From NCBI RefSeq assembly GCF_024347655.1, contig NZ_AP025514.1:992001-1056000 (forward strand): 64,000 nucleotides of DNA, written 5' to 3'. Positions within the stretch are counted from its first letter, which is position 1. Each line of letters begins with the position of its first letter. This document shows positions 39,407 through 49,078 of this stretch, piece after piece. A program made the position numbers and the translations under genes. The notes beneath the pieces were generated by a model. The model saw nothing but the letters and a program-made list of their open reading frames with translations. It searched no databases and was not told the origin of the DNA. This DNA is from Vibrio toranzoniae (GTDB lineage Bacteria; Pseudomonadota; Gammaproteobacteria; Enterobacterales; Vibrionaceae).

Positions 39407-39700
39407 TTAGAAATTCTCATTGTCTTTTCTTATTTTCATCATTGTTCTTATCGCTTTATTTCGTTTCTCATGGTGCCAGATCCCATGGCTTTATCGGTGC
39501 AGCCTCCCGGCTGGAGAGGGATGCTCTGGGGCACGTCAGTCATCATAGGGAGTTAGCCTATGATCCGCGATGTGGCGGTGAATACTCAACATGAGTTTAC
39601 GTGAGTAGAGCGATAAGGAGCTCAGTTGACCGTGTCTTACGCCGGTTGCAGCACTGTCTAATCTGAGTTATCTACTCATTTACTTGCTTATGAATGGTTA
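39407..39700 (-). promoter_or_regulatory. Structured rne leader (autoregulatory 5'UTR candidate)
   Basis: The rne-rluC gap is 618 bases. The part next to rne, read on the minus strand, contains several hairpins: atcatagg/cctatgat (39542-39549 with 39557-39564), cagccgggaggctg (39510-39523) and others. In E. coli the rne 5'UTR is a long structured sensor through which RNase E controls its own mRNA. The position and structure fit, but I could not align it to the known element. The remaining stretch 39701-40024 is AT-rich and holds the divergent promoters. Confidence 0.45.
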
Positions 39701-40024
39701 GCTGTTTAAATATTAATCAAACCATTGATAGCAGCTGTGAACTATAGCAGTGGTCGGTAAACACAGCAATCTGCTTTGTAGTAATGCGGTAAAAAAAACA
39801 GTTTTTGTTTGGGTTTTGATAGCTCTAACTCACTGTCTATAAATAATTTATCTACTGATATTTCAATTTGCACGAATCCTGGTGCTTTTTTGTTCGAAGA
39901 ATCAAAGAAATATCAAACTTTGACCACTATTTGAGGAGTGAACGGTAGGTAATCTGGATAAATAAGTTTGGAATAGGCTTAAGAAAATCTCAATAATCAA
40001 AAGTGACAGTGATACAATATCCAG

Positions 40025-40969
40025 ATGAGCGAAATTAGAACCCAAGTCCAATTTGTCGACATTGACGAAGATATGGCTGGTCAGCGTATTGATAATTTCT
40101 TACGCAACCAATTAAAAAACATCCCGAAAAGCATGATTTACCGAATCGTTCGTAAAGGCGAAGTCCGCGTAAATAAAAAACGCATCAAGGCAGAGTACAA
40201 ACTAAAAGCGGGTGATTTAGTTCGTATTCCACCTGTAACGATTGAAGAGAAAACGGAAGAGAACGTGCCAAGCACGAAACTCAACAAGGTTTCAGAATTA
40301 GAACAGTGCATCATCTATGAAGATGACCACATGCTGATTCTTAATAAACCGTCGGGTACAGCGGTCCATGGTGGCAGTGGGCTTAAGTTTGGCGCAATTG
40401 AAGCATTACGTGCCCTTCGCCCTGATGCTCGTTTTCTCGAATTAGTGCACCGTATTGATAGAGATACGTCTGGTATCTTGCTAATTGCTAAGAAGCGTTC
40501 GGCGCTAAGACACCTTCAAGCACAGTTCCGTGAAAAAACAGTTCAAAAATATTACTTCGCTTTAGTGATGGGCGAATGGAAGAACAGCTGTAAGGTTGTG
40601 AACGCACCCTTGTTGAAAAATGAAGTGAACAGCATTGTTCGTGTGAACCCGAATGGTAAGGCATCTGAGACGCGTTTTAGGGTGTTAGAGAAATTCAAAG
40701 ATGCGACGTTAGTTCAAGCAAGTCCAATTACGGGGCGTACACACCAAATCCGTGTGCATACTCAATATACTGGCCACCCAATTGCTTGGGATGATCGTTA
40801 CGGTGATCGTCGCTTTGATGCTTACACGGGTAAGGTTGGTCTGGATCGTTTGTTCTTACACGCAGCAAACATTAAGTTCATTCACCCAGGTAGTGAGGAA
40901 AAGATGGATATTTCAGCGCCAATGGAAGTGAGATTGGAAAAAGCACTGACTGGTTTGCGTAAGCTCTAA
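40025..40969 (+). CDS. rluC: 23S rRNA pseudouridine(955/2504/2580) synthase RluC
   Basis: 314 residues. N-terminal S4 RNA-binding domain (MAGQRIDNFLRNQLKNIPKS to KAGDLVRIPPV), then the RluA-family catalytic domain with the active-site aspartate in LVHRIDRDTSGILLIAKK and the conserved GRTHQIRVHTQYTGHPIAWD. The ARFLELVHRIDRDTSG block is the RluC form. It is divergent from rne, as in E. coli and V. cholerae. Confidence 0.96.
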   Translation: MSEIRTQVQFVDIDEDMAGQRIDNFLRNQLKNIPKSMIYRIVRKGEVRVNKKRIKAEYKLKAGDLVRIPPVTIEEKTEENVPSTKLNKVSELEQCIIYEDDHMLILNKPSGTAVHGGSGLKFGAIEALRALRPDARFLELVHRIDRDTSGILLIAKKRSALRHLQAQFREKTVQKYYFALVMGEWKNSCKVVNAPLLKNEVNSIVRVNPNGKASETRFRVLEKFKDATLVQASPITGRTHQIRVHTQYTGHPIAWDDRYGDRRFDAYTGKVGLDRLFLHAANIKFIHPGSEEKMDISAPMEVRLEKALTGLRKL

Positions 40970-41033
40970 GAAAATATGAGATATGAAAGGAGAGCACTCT
41001 TTCAGGGTTTAGTATTAGTTATCTGATAATGAT

Positions 41034-41064
41034 AAAGGTTGACGAATATCGTCAACCTTTTTTG
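41034..41064. terminator. Bidirectional terminator between rluC and maf
   Basis: Perfect 12-bp stem aaaggttgacga/tcgtcaaccttt, three-base loop, T-run. Confidence 0.92.
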
Positions 41065-41157
41065 TTTGTGCTGTTGCAAAAGCTCTCCCCAACTCGCTAG
41101 TCTTTCAACTGACGAAGGAAGGAGTAGGGAGCTTCCAGTCGAGGTGGTTGATACCCG

Positions 41158-41739
41158 TTAAAGCACGCTCATCCCTTGTGCCTCAAGCATATCGACTAAG
41201 TCGATAAGAGGCAAACCAATAAGCGTGTTCGGATCTTTGCCTTCCATTTGCTTGAACAAAGCAATACCTAACCCTTCACACATAAAACTGCCCGCGCAGT
41301 AATAAGGCTGTTCTTTCTCAACGTAAGAGATGATCTGTTGCTTGGTTAAATCACGGAAATGCACGATGAAGGTGTCGAGACGCGTGTCAGCTTTGTTGGT
41401 CTCGCTGTTCCAAACCGAAAGACCAGTATAGAAAGTGATGCTTTTACCGCTTTGACGAGATAACTGCTCAATTGCTTTTTCACGAGTGTGTGGCTTACCA
41501 ATGATCTCTCCATCAATCACACAGACCTGATCAGAACCAATCACTAAGCTTGGTTGTTCTACCACGCAGGACTTAGCTTTTGTCTCGGCAAGGCGCATAA
41601 CTAACTGTTGAGGTGTCTCATTTGAAAGCGGCGTTTCATCGCAGTCTGGTTTAGCAGTAATGAAGCTTAACTGTAGTTTTTTGAGGATCTCTTGCCTAAA
41701 TGGTGATGTAGAGGCTAAAACTAGTTGGTAATTTCTCAT
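41158..41739 (-). CDS. yceF: Maf-like nucleotide pyrophosphatase YceF
   Basis: 193-residue Maf-family enzyme. Family motifs: LVLASTSPFRQEILKKL, IGSDQVCVIDGEIIGKP and SVWNSETNK; the C-terminal FKQMEGKDPNTLIGLPLIDL has the QME-D segment. The YceF subgroup hydrolyses m7GTP and related modified nucleotides, a house-cleaning role. Divergent from yceD with a 149-base gap, the conserved arrangement. Confidence 0.93.
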   Translation of the reverse strand: MRNYQLVLASTSPFRQEILKKLQLSFITAKPDCDETPLSNETPQQLVMRLAETKAKSCVVEQPSLVIGSDQVCVIDGEIIGKPHTREKAIEQLSRQSGKSITFYTGLSVWNSETNKADTRLDTFIVHFRDLTKQQIISYVEKEQPYYCAGSFMCEGLGIALFKQMEGKDPNTLIGLPLIDLVDMLEAQGMSVL

Positions 41740-41888
41740 TTTAATTTACAATTCAAGGAAGCATTTATCTCAGGATAACGTAACTTGTCCTGCTATTCAT
41801 AATGCTCTGAATAGGAAAGGCAGGAAAGTACATTTTTTTTGCCATTTCCTTTGACTAAACATGATTTGGAAGATAAGATTCGCGCCCT

Positions 41889-42416
41889 ATGCAAAAGGAA
41901 AAAATACCGCGTACAGTTGATCCGGCAAGAACGGCTCAAAAACGACTGGATATGAATGGCATCATTCAAGTCAGTCTTTTAAAGCGTTTAACTGAAGCAA
42001 CTGAAGGCGTAAAACGTGACGCGCAAGTCTCAATGTCATTTGGGCTTGATGAACAACGATTAGTCGTTATCTCTGGTAAAGCTAACGTCGAAGTCGATTT
42101 AGAGTGTCAACGTTGTAATGAGGTTTTCGCACATGAGTGCGATGTCCAATTTACTTATACTCCTGTTTACAGTGAGAAAAGTGAAGAGGAAGCACCGGAA
42201 GAGTACGATTTGGTAGATCTGAACGAGTACGGTGAGTTAGACCTGATTCAATTAGTTGAAGACGAGTTCATCCTTGGATTGCCACAAATAGCAATGCACG
42301 ACGATGCGAAATGTAGCGTTAACTCAAATAATTTGGTATTTGGCGAACTTCCTGAAGAAATTGAGGAAGATAAAAAGCCGAATCCATTTGATGTTTTAAA
42401 AAGCTTGAAGAAGTAA
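41889..42416 (+). CDS. yceD: YceD (DUF177), 23S rRNA accumulation protein
   Basis: 175 residues, soluble, acidic C-terminus. The DUF177 signature is the cysteine pair in [20 protein letters not shown] followed by [12 protein letters not shown] and [17 protein letters not shown]. YceD is needed for normal 23S rRNA levels in E. coli and plants. It is the first gene of the yceD-rpmF-plsX-fab cluster and is followed within 36 bases by rpmF, the classical pairing. Confidence 0.94.
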   Translation: MQKEKIPRTVDPARTAQKRLDMNGIIQVSLLKRLTEATEGVKRDAQVSMSFGLDEQRLVVISGKANVEVDLECQRCNEVFAHECDVQFTYTPVYSEKSEEEAPEEYDLVDLNEYGELDLIQLVEDEFILGLPQIAMHDDAKCSVNSNNLVFGELPEEIEEDKKPNPFDVLKSLKK

Positions 42417-42451
42417 CAGCTTCTTTAAGAATTTACATAGGAGTAGGGTCA

Positions 42452-42622
42452 ATGGCCGTACAAAAGAGCAAGAAATCACGTTCAATGCGTGGCATGCGTC
42501 GTTCACACGATGCACTAACTACAGCTGCACTTTCTGTAGACGCAACTTCAGGTGAAACTCACCTACGTCACAACGTGACTGCCGAAGGTTTCTACCGCGG
42601 CAAAAAGGTTATCAACAAGTAA
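42452..42622 (+). CDS. rpmF: 50S ribosomal protein L32
   Basis: A 56-residue protein: [20 protein letters not shown] at the start and the conserved [17 protein letters not shown] at the end. Basic N-terminus typical of L32; zinc cysteines are absent, as in other gamma-proteobacterial L32. A strong ribosome site taggag lies upstream. Located between yceD and plsX as in nearly all proteobacteria. Confidence 0.97.
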   Translation: MAVQKSKKSRSMRGMRRSHDALTTAALSVDATSGETHLRHNVTAEGFYRGKKVINK

Positions 42623-42631
42623 GGTTGACCT

Positions 42632-43657
42632 TTGCAAAATCTAACCGTTGCGCTTGATGCAATGGGCGGGGACTTCGGTCCTCGTGTAACAGTGCCTGCC
42701 GCCGTGCAGGCACTGTCGTATTTCCCAGAGCTAAAAGTCATTCTCATAGGTGATCGAAACGCGATCACATCTCAATTATCTTCATTAGGTCGAATGCCTG
42801 ATTCTCGCTTGAGTATCCAGCATTGTGACCGAGTTATTTCCAATTCTGAAAAACCTTCACTAGCCTTACGTAATAGTCAGGGCAGTTCTATGCGTGCCGC
42901 TATCGATCTGGTTGCCGAATCACAGGCTGATGCTTGTGTGAGTGGTGGTAACACTGGCGCACTGATGGCTTTGTCTCGTTTTCGACTCAAACTTCTGCCC
43001 GGTATTGATAGGCCTGCATTGGTTTCCGCTCTGCCTACTGCCTCTGGTAACCGGACCTGGATGCTTGACTTAGGAGCGAACGTATCTAGTGATGCGGATT
43101 CACTGTTTCAGTTTGCTGTCATGGGCAGTGCATTAGCAGAACAACATTTAGGTCGCGCGCCACGCGTCGCTATTTTGAATATTGGTGCAGAAGAAATTAA
43201 AGGCAACGACCTTGTAAAACGATGCGCCGAAATGTTGGCTAATACTCAATCCGTGAACTTCATAGGCTATATTGAAGGTAATCAATTACTTCAAGATTCT
43301 GCTGATGTCGTCGTATGTGATGGTTTTGTGGGCAATGTCTGCTTAAAAACGTGCGAAGGTACGGCTCAGCTCTTTATTGATAAGCTAAAAACGCGCATGA
43401 TGGCTTCAACAATAAAGGGTTGGATTGCCAGAATGCTGTTTTCTGAGCTATTTACTGAATTAAAAACCTTGAACCCCGACCAGTATAACGGCGCAAGTTT
43501 GTTAGGATTGCGCGGCATTGTCATTAAAAGTCATGGAAGTGCTGATGTGTCTGCAGTCGTCAACGCGATTGGTGAAGCAGTACACGAGGTCAAACGACAA
43601 GTCCCCAGCCGCATTAGCGATCGTTTGGAAGCGGTTTTACTCGAGAGGCATTATTAG
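42632..43657 (+). CDS. plsX: Phosphate acyltransferase PlsX
   Basis: 341 residues. Converts acyl-ACP to acyl-phosphate for phospholipid synthesis. Conserved parts: [69 protein letters not shown] and [15 protein letters not shown]. The start is an unusual TTG at 42632 (TTG CAA AAT), 7 bases after aagg; the first in-frame ATG is inside the conserved DAMGGD motif and is too late. Nine bases from rpmF. Confidence 0.96.
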   Translation: MQNLTVALDAMGGDFGPRVTVPAAVQALSYFPELKVILIGDRNAITSQLSSLGRMPDSRLSIQHCDRVISNSEKPSLALRNSQGSSMRAAIDLVAESQADACVSGGNTGALMALSRFRLKLLPGIDRPALVSALPTASGNRTWMLDLGANVSSDADSLFQFAVMGSALAEQHLGRAPRVAILNIGAEEIKGNDLVKRCAEMLANTQSVNFIGYIEGNQLLQDSADVVVCDGFVGNVCLKTCEGTAQLFIDKLKTRMMASTIKGWIARMLFSELFTELKTLNPDQYNGASLLGLRGIVIKSHGSADVSAVVNAIGEAVHEVKRQVPSRISDRLEAVLLERHY

Positions 43658-43662
43658 TCTTC

Positions 43663-44613
43663 ATGTATAGCAAAATTTTAGGTACTGGCAGCTACTTGCC
43701 ATCTCAGGTGCGTACTAACGCAGACTTAGAGAAAATGGTAGAGACTAGCGATGAGTGGATCGTTGCTAGAACAGGTATTAAAGAGCGTCGTATTTCAGCG
43801 GAAAATGAAACCGTTGCGGATATGGCGTTCTACGCTGCTGAGAATGCCATTGATATGGCGGGTATCGACAAAGAAGATATTGATTTAATCATCGTTGCGA
43901 CAACCAGCAGTAGCCACACATTCCCGTCTTCGGCATGTCAGGTACAAGGTAAGCTTGGTATTAAAGGCTGCCCTGCGTTTGATTTGGCTGCGGCATGCTC
44001 TGGCTTTGTCTATGCATTGTCTGTTGCTGATCAACATATCAAGACTGGCATGTGCAAGAACGTTTTGGTAATTGGTGCGGATGCACTGTCAAAAACCTGT
44101 GATCCGACTGACCGCTCTACCATCATCCTATTCGGTGATGCAGCAGGCGCGGTGGTTGCAGGCGCAAGCGAAGAGCCAGGTATTTTGTCTACTCACATTT
44201 ACTCTGATGGTAAATACGGTGAGCTTCTAAGTTTAGAAGTACCAGAGCGTGGCGGTGATGCAGACAAATGGCTGCACATGGCGGGCAACGAAGTATTCAA
44301 AGTGGCGGTAACTCAGCTTTCTAAGCTAGTTAAAGACACATTAGCGGCGAATAATATGGATAAGTCAGAGCTTGATTGGTTAGTTCCACACCAAGCGAAT
44401 TACCGTATTATCTCAGCAACCGCTAAAAAGCTGACGATGTCGCTTGATCAAGTAGTGATTACTCTTGATAAGCACGGCAACACGTCAGCAGCTACCGTGC
44501 CAACGGCCCTAGATGAGGCTGTTCGCGATGGGCGAATTAAACGTGGCCAAACGCTTTTGCTTGAAGCATTTGGCGGCGGCTTCACTTGGGGTTCTGCGTT
44601 AGTTAAATTCTAA
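43663..44613 (+). CDS. fabH: Beta-ketoacyl-ACP synthase III FabH
   Basis: 316 residues. Starts fatty acid synthesis by condensing acetyl-CoA with malonyl-ACP. The catalytic triad is visible: Cys112 in [14 protein letters not shown], His in VPHQANYRI and Asn in [10 protein letters not shown]. Start five bases after plsX. A hairpin with a modest T-rich tail follows before fabD. Confidence 0.97.
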   Translation: MYSKILGTGSYLPSQVRTNADLEKMVETSDEWIVARTGIKERRISAENETVADMAFYAAENAIDMAGIDKEDIDLIIVATTSSSHTFPSSACQVQGKLGIKGCPAFDLAAACSGFVYALSVADQHIKTGMCKNVLVIGADALSKTCDPTDRSTIILFGDAAGAVVAGASEEPGILSTHIYSDGKYGELLSLEVPERGGDADKWLHMAGNEVFKVAVTQLSKLVKDTLAANNMDKSELDWLVPHQANYRIISATAKKLTMSLDQVVITLDKHGNTSAATVPTALDEAVRDGRIKRGQTLLLEAFGGGFTWGSALVKF

Positions 44614-44634
44614 CCCCAAGCGATAATCAACAAA

Positions 44635-44662
44635 AAGGCACATAACTAATGTGCCTTATTCA
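44635..44662 (+). terminator. Weak terminator/attenuator between fabH and fabD
   Basis: 9-bp stem aaggcacat/atgtgcctt followed by attcaatttttg. The T-run is not adjacent to the stem, so read-through into fabD is expected. Confidence 0.5.
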
Positions 44663-44691
44663 ATTTTTGCTTTGCTTAAAGGAAAATTACA

Positions 44692-45615
44692 ATGAGCAAG
44701 TTTGCTATCGTATTCCCAGGCCAAGGCTCTCAAGCTATTGGTATGCTTGCTGACCTGGGCGAACAGTATGATGTTGTTAAACAGACATTTTCTGAAGCTT
44801 CAGAAGCACTTGGTTACGATCTATGGGCATTGGTCCAAGATGGTCCAGTAGAAAATCTAAATGAAACTTTCCGTACTCAACCGGCTCTACTAACAGCGTC
44901 TGTTGCAATTTGGCGTGTATGGCAAGAGCTTGGTTTAGAGCAACCTGTAAACCTAGCAGGCCACAGCCTAGGCGAATACTCTGCACTCGTATGTGCTGGC
45001 GTTATCGACTTTAAAGAAGCGATCAAGCTGGTTGAACTACGTGGTCAACTGATGCAAGAAGCCGTTCCTGCGGGTGTTGGCGCAATGTACGCAATCATCG
45101 GTCTAGATGATGAAGCGATTGCTAAAGCGTGTGAAGACGCTGCGCAAGACGAAGTTGTGTCGCCAGTTAACTTTAACTCTCCTGGCCAAGTTGTTATCGC
45201 AGGTAACAAAGCAGCAGTAGAGCGTGCTGGTGCACTATGTAAAGAAGCGGGCGCTAAGCGTGCACTTCCTTTACCTGTTTCTGTGCCGTCTCACTGTGCA
45301 CTGATGAAACCTGCAGCAGACAAGCTAGCGGTTGCTCTAGAAGCTCTAGAATTCAATGCGCCTGCACTGCCTGTTATCAATAACGTTGATGTTATTGCTG
45401 AAACAGACCCTGCAAAAATCAAAGATGCACTTGTTCGTCAGCTATACAACCCAGTTCGTTGGACTGAAGGCGTACAAGCAATGAACGAGCAAGGCGTTGA
45501 GAAGCTACTAGAATTAGGCCCAGGTAAAGTTCTTACTGGTCTAACAAAACGAATCGTAAAAACTATGACAGCTGCTGCAGTTAATGATACTGCATCACTA
45601 GAAGCTGCTAAGTAA
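44692..45615 (+). CDS. fabD: Malonyl CoA-acyl carrier protein transacylase FabD
   Basis: 307 residues. Loads malonate onto ACP. The oxyanion motif IVFPGQGSQAIGML is at the N-terminus, the nucleophile Ser92 in LAGHSLGEYSALV, and the catalytic histidine in SVPSHCALMKPAA. Length fits. Ribosome site aaagga; fabG follows after 25 bases. Confidence 0.97.
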   Translation: MSKFAIVFPGQGSQAIGMLADLGEQYDVVKQTFSEASEALGYDLWALVQDGPVENLNETFRTQPALLTASVAIWRVWQELGLEQPVNLAGHSLGEYSALVCAGVIDFKEAIKLVELRGQLMQEAVPAGVGAMYAIIGLDDEAIAKACEDAAQDEVVSPVNFNSPGQVVIAGNKAAVERAGALCKEAGAKRALPLPVSVPSHCALMKPAADKLAVALEALEFNAPALPVINNVDVIAETDPAKIKDALVRQLYNPVRWTEGVQAMNEQGVEKLLELGPGKVLTGLTKRIVKTMTAAAVNDTASLEAAK

Positions 45616-45640
45616 TTAACCACTTAATAGAGAAGTTATG

Positions 45641-46375
45641 ATGAATTTAGAAGGCAAAGTTGCACTCGTTACAGGCGCAAGCCGTGGTATCGGTCGTGCA
45701 ATCGCTGAACTTTTAGTTGAGCGTGGTGCTAAAGTTATCGGTACGGCTACTTCTGAAGGCGGCGCTGCTGCAATCAGCGAGTACCTTGGTGAGAACGGTA
45801 AAGGTCTTGCTCTTAATGTTACTGATGTTGACTCAATTGCTGCTACACTGAAAACCATCAACGATGAATTCGGTGCGATTGATATTCTCGTTAACAACGC
45901 AGGTATTACTCGTGATAACCTTCTTATGCGTATGAAAGACGATGAATGGAATGACATCATCGATACTAACCTAACGCCTATCTTCCGCATGTCTAAAGCT
46001 GTATTGCGTGGCATGATGAAGAAGCGTCAAGGCCGTATCGTTAACGTTGGTTCTGTAGTAGGTACTATGGGTAACGCTGGTCAAGCTAATTACGCCGCGG
46101 CTAAAGCTGGCGTAATTGGTTTTACTAAATCAATGGCTCGTGAAGTCGCATCTCGTGGCGTTACAGTGAATACTGTTGCTCCTGGTTTCATCGAAACGGA
46201 TATGACTAAAGCGCTAAATGATGACCAACGTGCAGCAACTTTGGCGAATGTACCAGCAGGTCGACTAGGTGACCCTCGCGAAATCGCTGAAGCTGTGGTA
46301 TTTTTGGCGTCACCTGCGGCAGCTTATATCACAGGTGAAACACTTCACGTCAATGGCGGTATGTACATGGTGTAA
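45641..46375 (+). CDS. fabG: 3-oxoacyl-ACP reductase FabG
   Basis: 244-residue short-chain dehydrogenase. NADPH-binding TGASRGIGRAIAELL, NNAGITRDNLLMRM, catalytic serine in NVGSVVGTMG and YxxxK in QANYAAAKAGVIGFTKS; ends ETLHVNGGMYMV. I chose the second of two adjacent ATGs (45641), since agaag is about 5 bases from it and only 2 from the first. Reduces 3-ketoacyl-ACP in each elongation cycle. Confidence 0.97.
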   Translation: MNLEGKVALVTGASRGIGRAIAELLVERGAKVIGTATSEGGAAAISEYLGENGKGLALNVTDVDSIAATLKTINDEFGAIDILVNNAGITRDNLLMRMKDDEWNDIIDTNLTPIFRMSKAVLRGMMKKRQGRIVNVGSVVGTMGNAGQANYAAAKAGVIGFTKSMAREVASRGVTVNTVAPGFIETDMTKALNDDQRAATLANVPAGRLGDPREIAEAVVFLASPAAAYITGETLHVNGGMYMV

Positions 46376-46445
46376 ATTATGTGCAACATTTGTGCATGAT
46401 TTAAGTCAAGATCATACGTAATTTCGGTTAAAATCGTGAAAATTG

Positions 46446-46456
46446 TGGTTTGACCA
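46446..46456. promoter_or_regulatory. FadR-like operator upstream of acpP
   Basis: tggtttgacca matches the FadR core TGGTnnGACCA at every fixed position and is followed by AGA, also in consensus. It lies just upstream of a plausible acpP promoter, centred near -47, where FadR would act as an activator in the manner seen at E. coli fabA and fabB. Confidence 0.5.
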
Positions 46457-46462
46457 GAAAAG

Positions 46463-46491
46463 TTGACCTTGCAACTTTCAATAGATTGAAT
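46463..46491 (+). promoter_or_regulatory. acpP: Candidate acpP promoter
   Basis: ttgacc, a 17-base spacer, then ttgaat (4 of 6 matches to the -10). acpP needs very high expression and usually has its own promoter in the 166-base fabG-acpP gap. Confidence 0.4.
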
Positions 46492-46541
46492 AAACTACGG
46501 AAAACATCGCATAAAGCGAACTCTGTAAAGGAAAAGAAAAA

Positions 46542-46775
46542 ATGAGCAACCTCGAAGAACGCGTAAAGAAAATCATTGTTGAACAGCTAGGTGTAGACGA
46601 AGCTGAAGTTAAAAACGAAGCTTCTTTCGTTGATGACCTAGGTGCAGATTCTCTAGACACAGTTGAGCTAGTAATGGCTTTAGAAGAAGAATTCGACACT
46701 GAAATCCCAGATGAAGAAGCTGAGAAAATTACTACTGTTCAAGCAGCTATCGATTACGTAACTAGCGCTCAGTAA
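46542..46775 (+). CDS. acpP: Acyl carrier protein AcpP
   Basis: 77-residue acidic helical carrier. The phosphopantetheine serine is Ser37 in [20 protein letters not shown]. Carries the growing acyl chain for the Fab enzymes, PlsX and others. Strong ribosome site aaagga. A terminator lies between acpP and fabF, consistent with excess acpP mRNA. Confidence 0.98.
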   Translation: MSNLEERVKKIIVEQLGVDEAEVKNEASFVDDLGADSLDTVELVMALEEEFDTEIPDEEAEKITTVQAAIDYVTSAQ

Positions 46776-46786
46776 TAATCTCTCCC

Positions 46787-46815
46787 AGGCGGTCACCTCG
46801 ACCGCCTGTGTTTTA
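46787..46815 (+). terminator. Terminator after acpP
   Basis: Perfect 8-bp stem aggcggtc/gaccgcct, five-base loop, then gtgtttta. Probably partial, leaving some read-through to fabF. Confidence 0.78.
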
Positions 46816-46868
46816 TCTAACTCATCTATCCTCATCTTAAATCACCTCAATCTCCGGAGTGTAAAATC

Positions 46869-48113
46869 GTGTCCAAGCGTCGTGTAGTTGTCACTGGCAT
46901 GGGTATGTTGTCACCGGTAGGCAACACTGTAGAATCTTCTTGGAAAGCCCTGCTCGCTGGTCAAAGTGGTATCGTTAATATCGACCATTTTGATGCAACC
47001 AATTTCTCAACTCGTTTTGCAGGTCTAGTTAAAGACTTTAACTGCGAAGAGTATATGACTAAAAAAGATGCTCGTAAGATGGACTTGTTCATCCAGTACG
47101 GCGTCGCAGCAGGTATTCAAGCTTTAGATGATTCAGCCCTAACTATTACTGAAGAAAACGCTCCACGTGTTGGCGTTGCAATCGGTTCTGGTATTGGTGG
47201 TCTTGGTTTGATCGAAGCCGGTCACCAAGCTCTCACTGAAAAAGGCCCTCGTAAAATCAGTCCGTTTTTCGTTCCGTCGACGATCGTGAATATGATTGCA
47301 GGTCACATGTCTATCATGCGTGGCCTACGCGGTCCAAACATCGCGATCTCTACTGCATGTACGACTGGCCTACATAACATTGGTCACGCGGCTCGTATGA
47401 TTGCATACGGCGATGCTGACGCAATGCTAGCAGGTGGTGCTGAAAAAGCGTCGACACCGTTAGGTATGGGCGGTTTTGGTGCGGCTAAAGCACTGTCTAC
47501 TCGTAACGATGAGCCTCAAAAAGCTTCTCGTCCGTGGGACAAAGGCCGTGATGGCTTCGTTCTTGGTGACGGTGCTGGCATGATGGTTCTTGAAGAGTAC
47601 GAACATGCGAAAGCTCGTGGTGCTAAGATTTACTGTGAGCTAGTTGGCTTCGGTATGTCGGGTGACGCTTACCACATGACATCTCCAAGTGAAGATGGCT
47701 CTGGTGGTGCACTAGCAATGGAAGCGGCTATGCGTGATGCAGGCATTACTGGTGAACAAATCGGTTATGTAAATGCTCACGGTACCTCGACTCCTGCCGG
47801 TGACGTAGCGGAAGTGAAGGGCATCAAGCGTGCTTTAGGCGAAGCAGGTAGTAAGCAAGTCTTGGTTTCTTCTACGAAATCAATGACAGGCCACCTTTTA
47901 GGTGCTGCAGGCTCTGCTGAAGCTATCATCACAGCGATGTCTCTAATTGATCAAATTGTTCCACCAACAATAAACCTAGATGATCCTGAAGAAGGTTTAG
48001 ATATTGACTTAGTACCTCACACTGCGCGTAAAGTGAGCGGCATGGAATATGCTGCATGTAACTCATTCGGGTTTGGTGGTACAAACGGCTGTTTGATCTT
48101 CAAAAAGATTTAA
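46869..48113 (+). CDS. fabF: Beta-ketoacyl-ACP synthase II FabF
   Basis: 414 residues. Elongating condensing enzyme, important for temperature control of unsaturated fatty acids. Catalytic Cys in [16 protein letters not shown], histidines in [12 protein letters not shown] and [15 protein letters not shown], and the C-terminal [14 protein letters not shown]. Start is GTG (gtgtccaagcgtcgt) after ccggagtg. Follows acpP as in E. coli. Confidence 0.97.
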   Translation: MSKRRVVVTGMGMLSPVGNTVESSWKALLAGQSGIVNIDHFDATNFSTRFAGLVKDFNCEEYMTKKDARKMDLFIQYGVAAGIQALDDSALTITEENAPRVGVAIGSGIGGLGLIEAGHQALTEKGPRKISPFFVPSTIVNMIAGHMSIMRGLRGPNIAISTACTTGLHNIGHAARMIAYGDADAMLAGGAEKASTPLGMGGFGAAKALSTRNDEPQKASRPWDKGRDGFVLGDGAGMMVLEEYEHAKARGAKIYCELVGFGMSGDAYHMTSPSEDGSGGALAMEAAMRDAGITGEQIGYVNAHGTSTPAGDVAEVKGIKRALGEAGSKQVLVSSTKSMTGHLLGAAGSAEAIITAMSLIDQIVPPTINLDDPEEGLDIDLVPHTARKVSGMEYAACNSFGFGGTNGCLIFKKI

Positions 48114-48167
48114 TCATCTTATTAAAGACATAAACACTCGTAGATAGTCACAATTAGACTTGTTTTT

Positions 48168-48205
48168 AAACGGCTTGATGCTTTAGCATTGAGCCGTTTC
48201 TTTTT
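48168..48205 (+). terminator. Terminator of fabF
   Basis: Outer stem aaacggct/agccgttt with a partly paired inner arm, followed by ctttttt. Its end reaches the upstream in-frame ATG of pabC, which supports the later pabC start. Confidence 0.85.
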
Positions 48206-48217
48206 ATGGGGAAAAAC

Positions 48218-49078
48218 ATGTTTTGGGTTGATGGACAAAGCCAGCAAACTATCGATATTTTGGATCGCTCGTTTCAGTACGGAGACGGCTGTTTTACGAC
48301 AATGCTTGTCCTAGGTGGTCAAATTCAACATTTTCACGATCATCAACGTCGTGTCGATGAATGCCTGAAAGTGTTACGCATTTCTACTCTTGATTGGGAT
48401 GTGGTTAATGTTTGGATCAATAGTGCACTTCAATACATCCAACACAACGGTACCCATGGAACAAAGAACCTCCATAATACAAACAAGTCTCATAGGGACA
48501 AAGCAGGGATAAAGCTGCACGTTAGTCGCGGCTCTGGTGGCAGGGGCTATAGCGCGAAGAATATCGCTAAACCTACGGTCACCATTAGTACGTTTGATTT
48601 CCCAAGCCATTACTCAACGTGGCAAGACTCTGGTGTTGAACTCGGTGTCTGCCAACAAGCGTTGGGTTTGAGCCCACTGCTTGCTGGACATAAACACAAT
48701 AATCGCCTCGAGCAGATCTTGATGAAAGATGAAATGGATCAAGCTAATGAAGTCGATGGTGTGGTGCTTGATATCTCTGGCAATGTCATTGAAACCACCG
48801 TGGCTAACCTGTTTTGGCGGAAAGGGCAGACGATTCACACACCTCAACTAACGCAAAGTGGCGTCGCTGGTGTTATGCGTAAGCAAGTGTTAACCGCGCT
48901 GAATCAAGCTGCACTTTCCGTTACTATGAGTGACTACTGCTTATCTCAACTCATGAAAGCTGATGAGGTTTTCATGACCAACTCCATTTTAGGGATTGCC
49001 CCCGTTACCCGTATTAGTGAAACCCAATTTAACATTGGAACCGTTACTCGTAGCCTTCAAGGACAACTAAACTCGTGA
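48218..49078 (+). CDS. pabC: Aminodeoxychorismate lyase PabC
   Basis: 286-residue PLP enzyme (fold type IV) forming p-aminobenzoate for folate. MFWVDGQSQQTIDILDRSFQ then YGDGCFTTM aligns with the E. coli start, so I use ATG 48218, with tgggga 5 bases upstream, not 48206, which lies in the terminator. The PLP lysine is in AGHKHNNRLEQILMKDE. Oddity: about 18 Asn/His/Lys-rich residues (GTHGTKNLHNTNKSHRDKAG, about residues 85-104) sit before the conserved LHVSRGSGGRGYS. The stop overlaps mltG (GTGA). Confidence 0.94.
   Translation: MFWVDGQSQQTIDILDRSFQYGDGCFTTMLVLGGQIQHFHDHQRRVDECLKVLRISTLDWDVVNVWINSALQYIQHNGTHGTKNLHNTNKSHRDKAGIKLHVSRGSGGRGYSAKNIAKPTVTISTFDFPSHYSTWQDSGVELGVCQQALGLSPLLAGHKHNNRLEQILMKDEMDQANEVDGVVLDISGNVIETTVANLFWRKGQTIHTPQLTQSGVAGVMRKQVLTALNQAALSVTMSDYCLSQLMKADEVFMTNSILGIAPVTRISETQFNIGTVTRSLQGQLNS

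Noticed and set aside
48206..48217. Earlier pabC start at 48206
   Set aside because: It lies in the fabF terminator tail; the later ATG at 48218 has a ribosome site and aligns with E. coli PabC.
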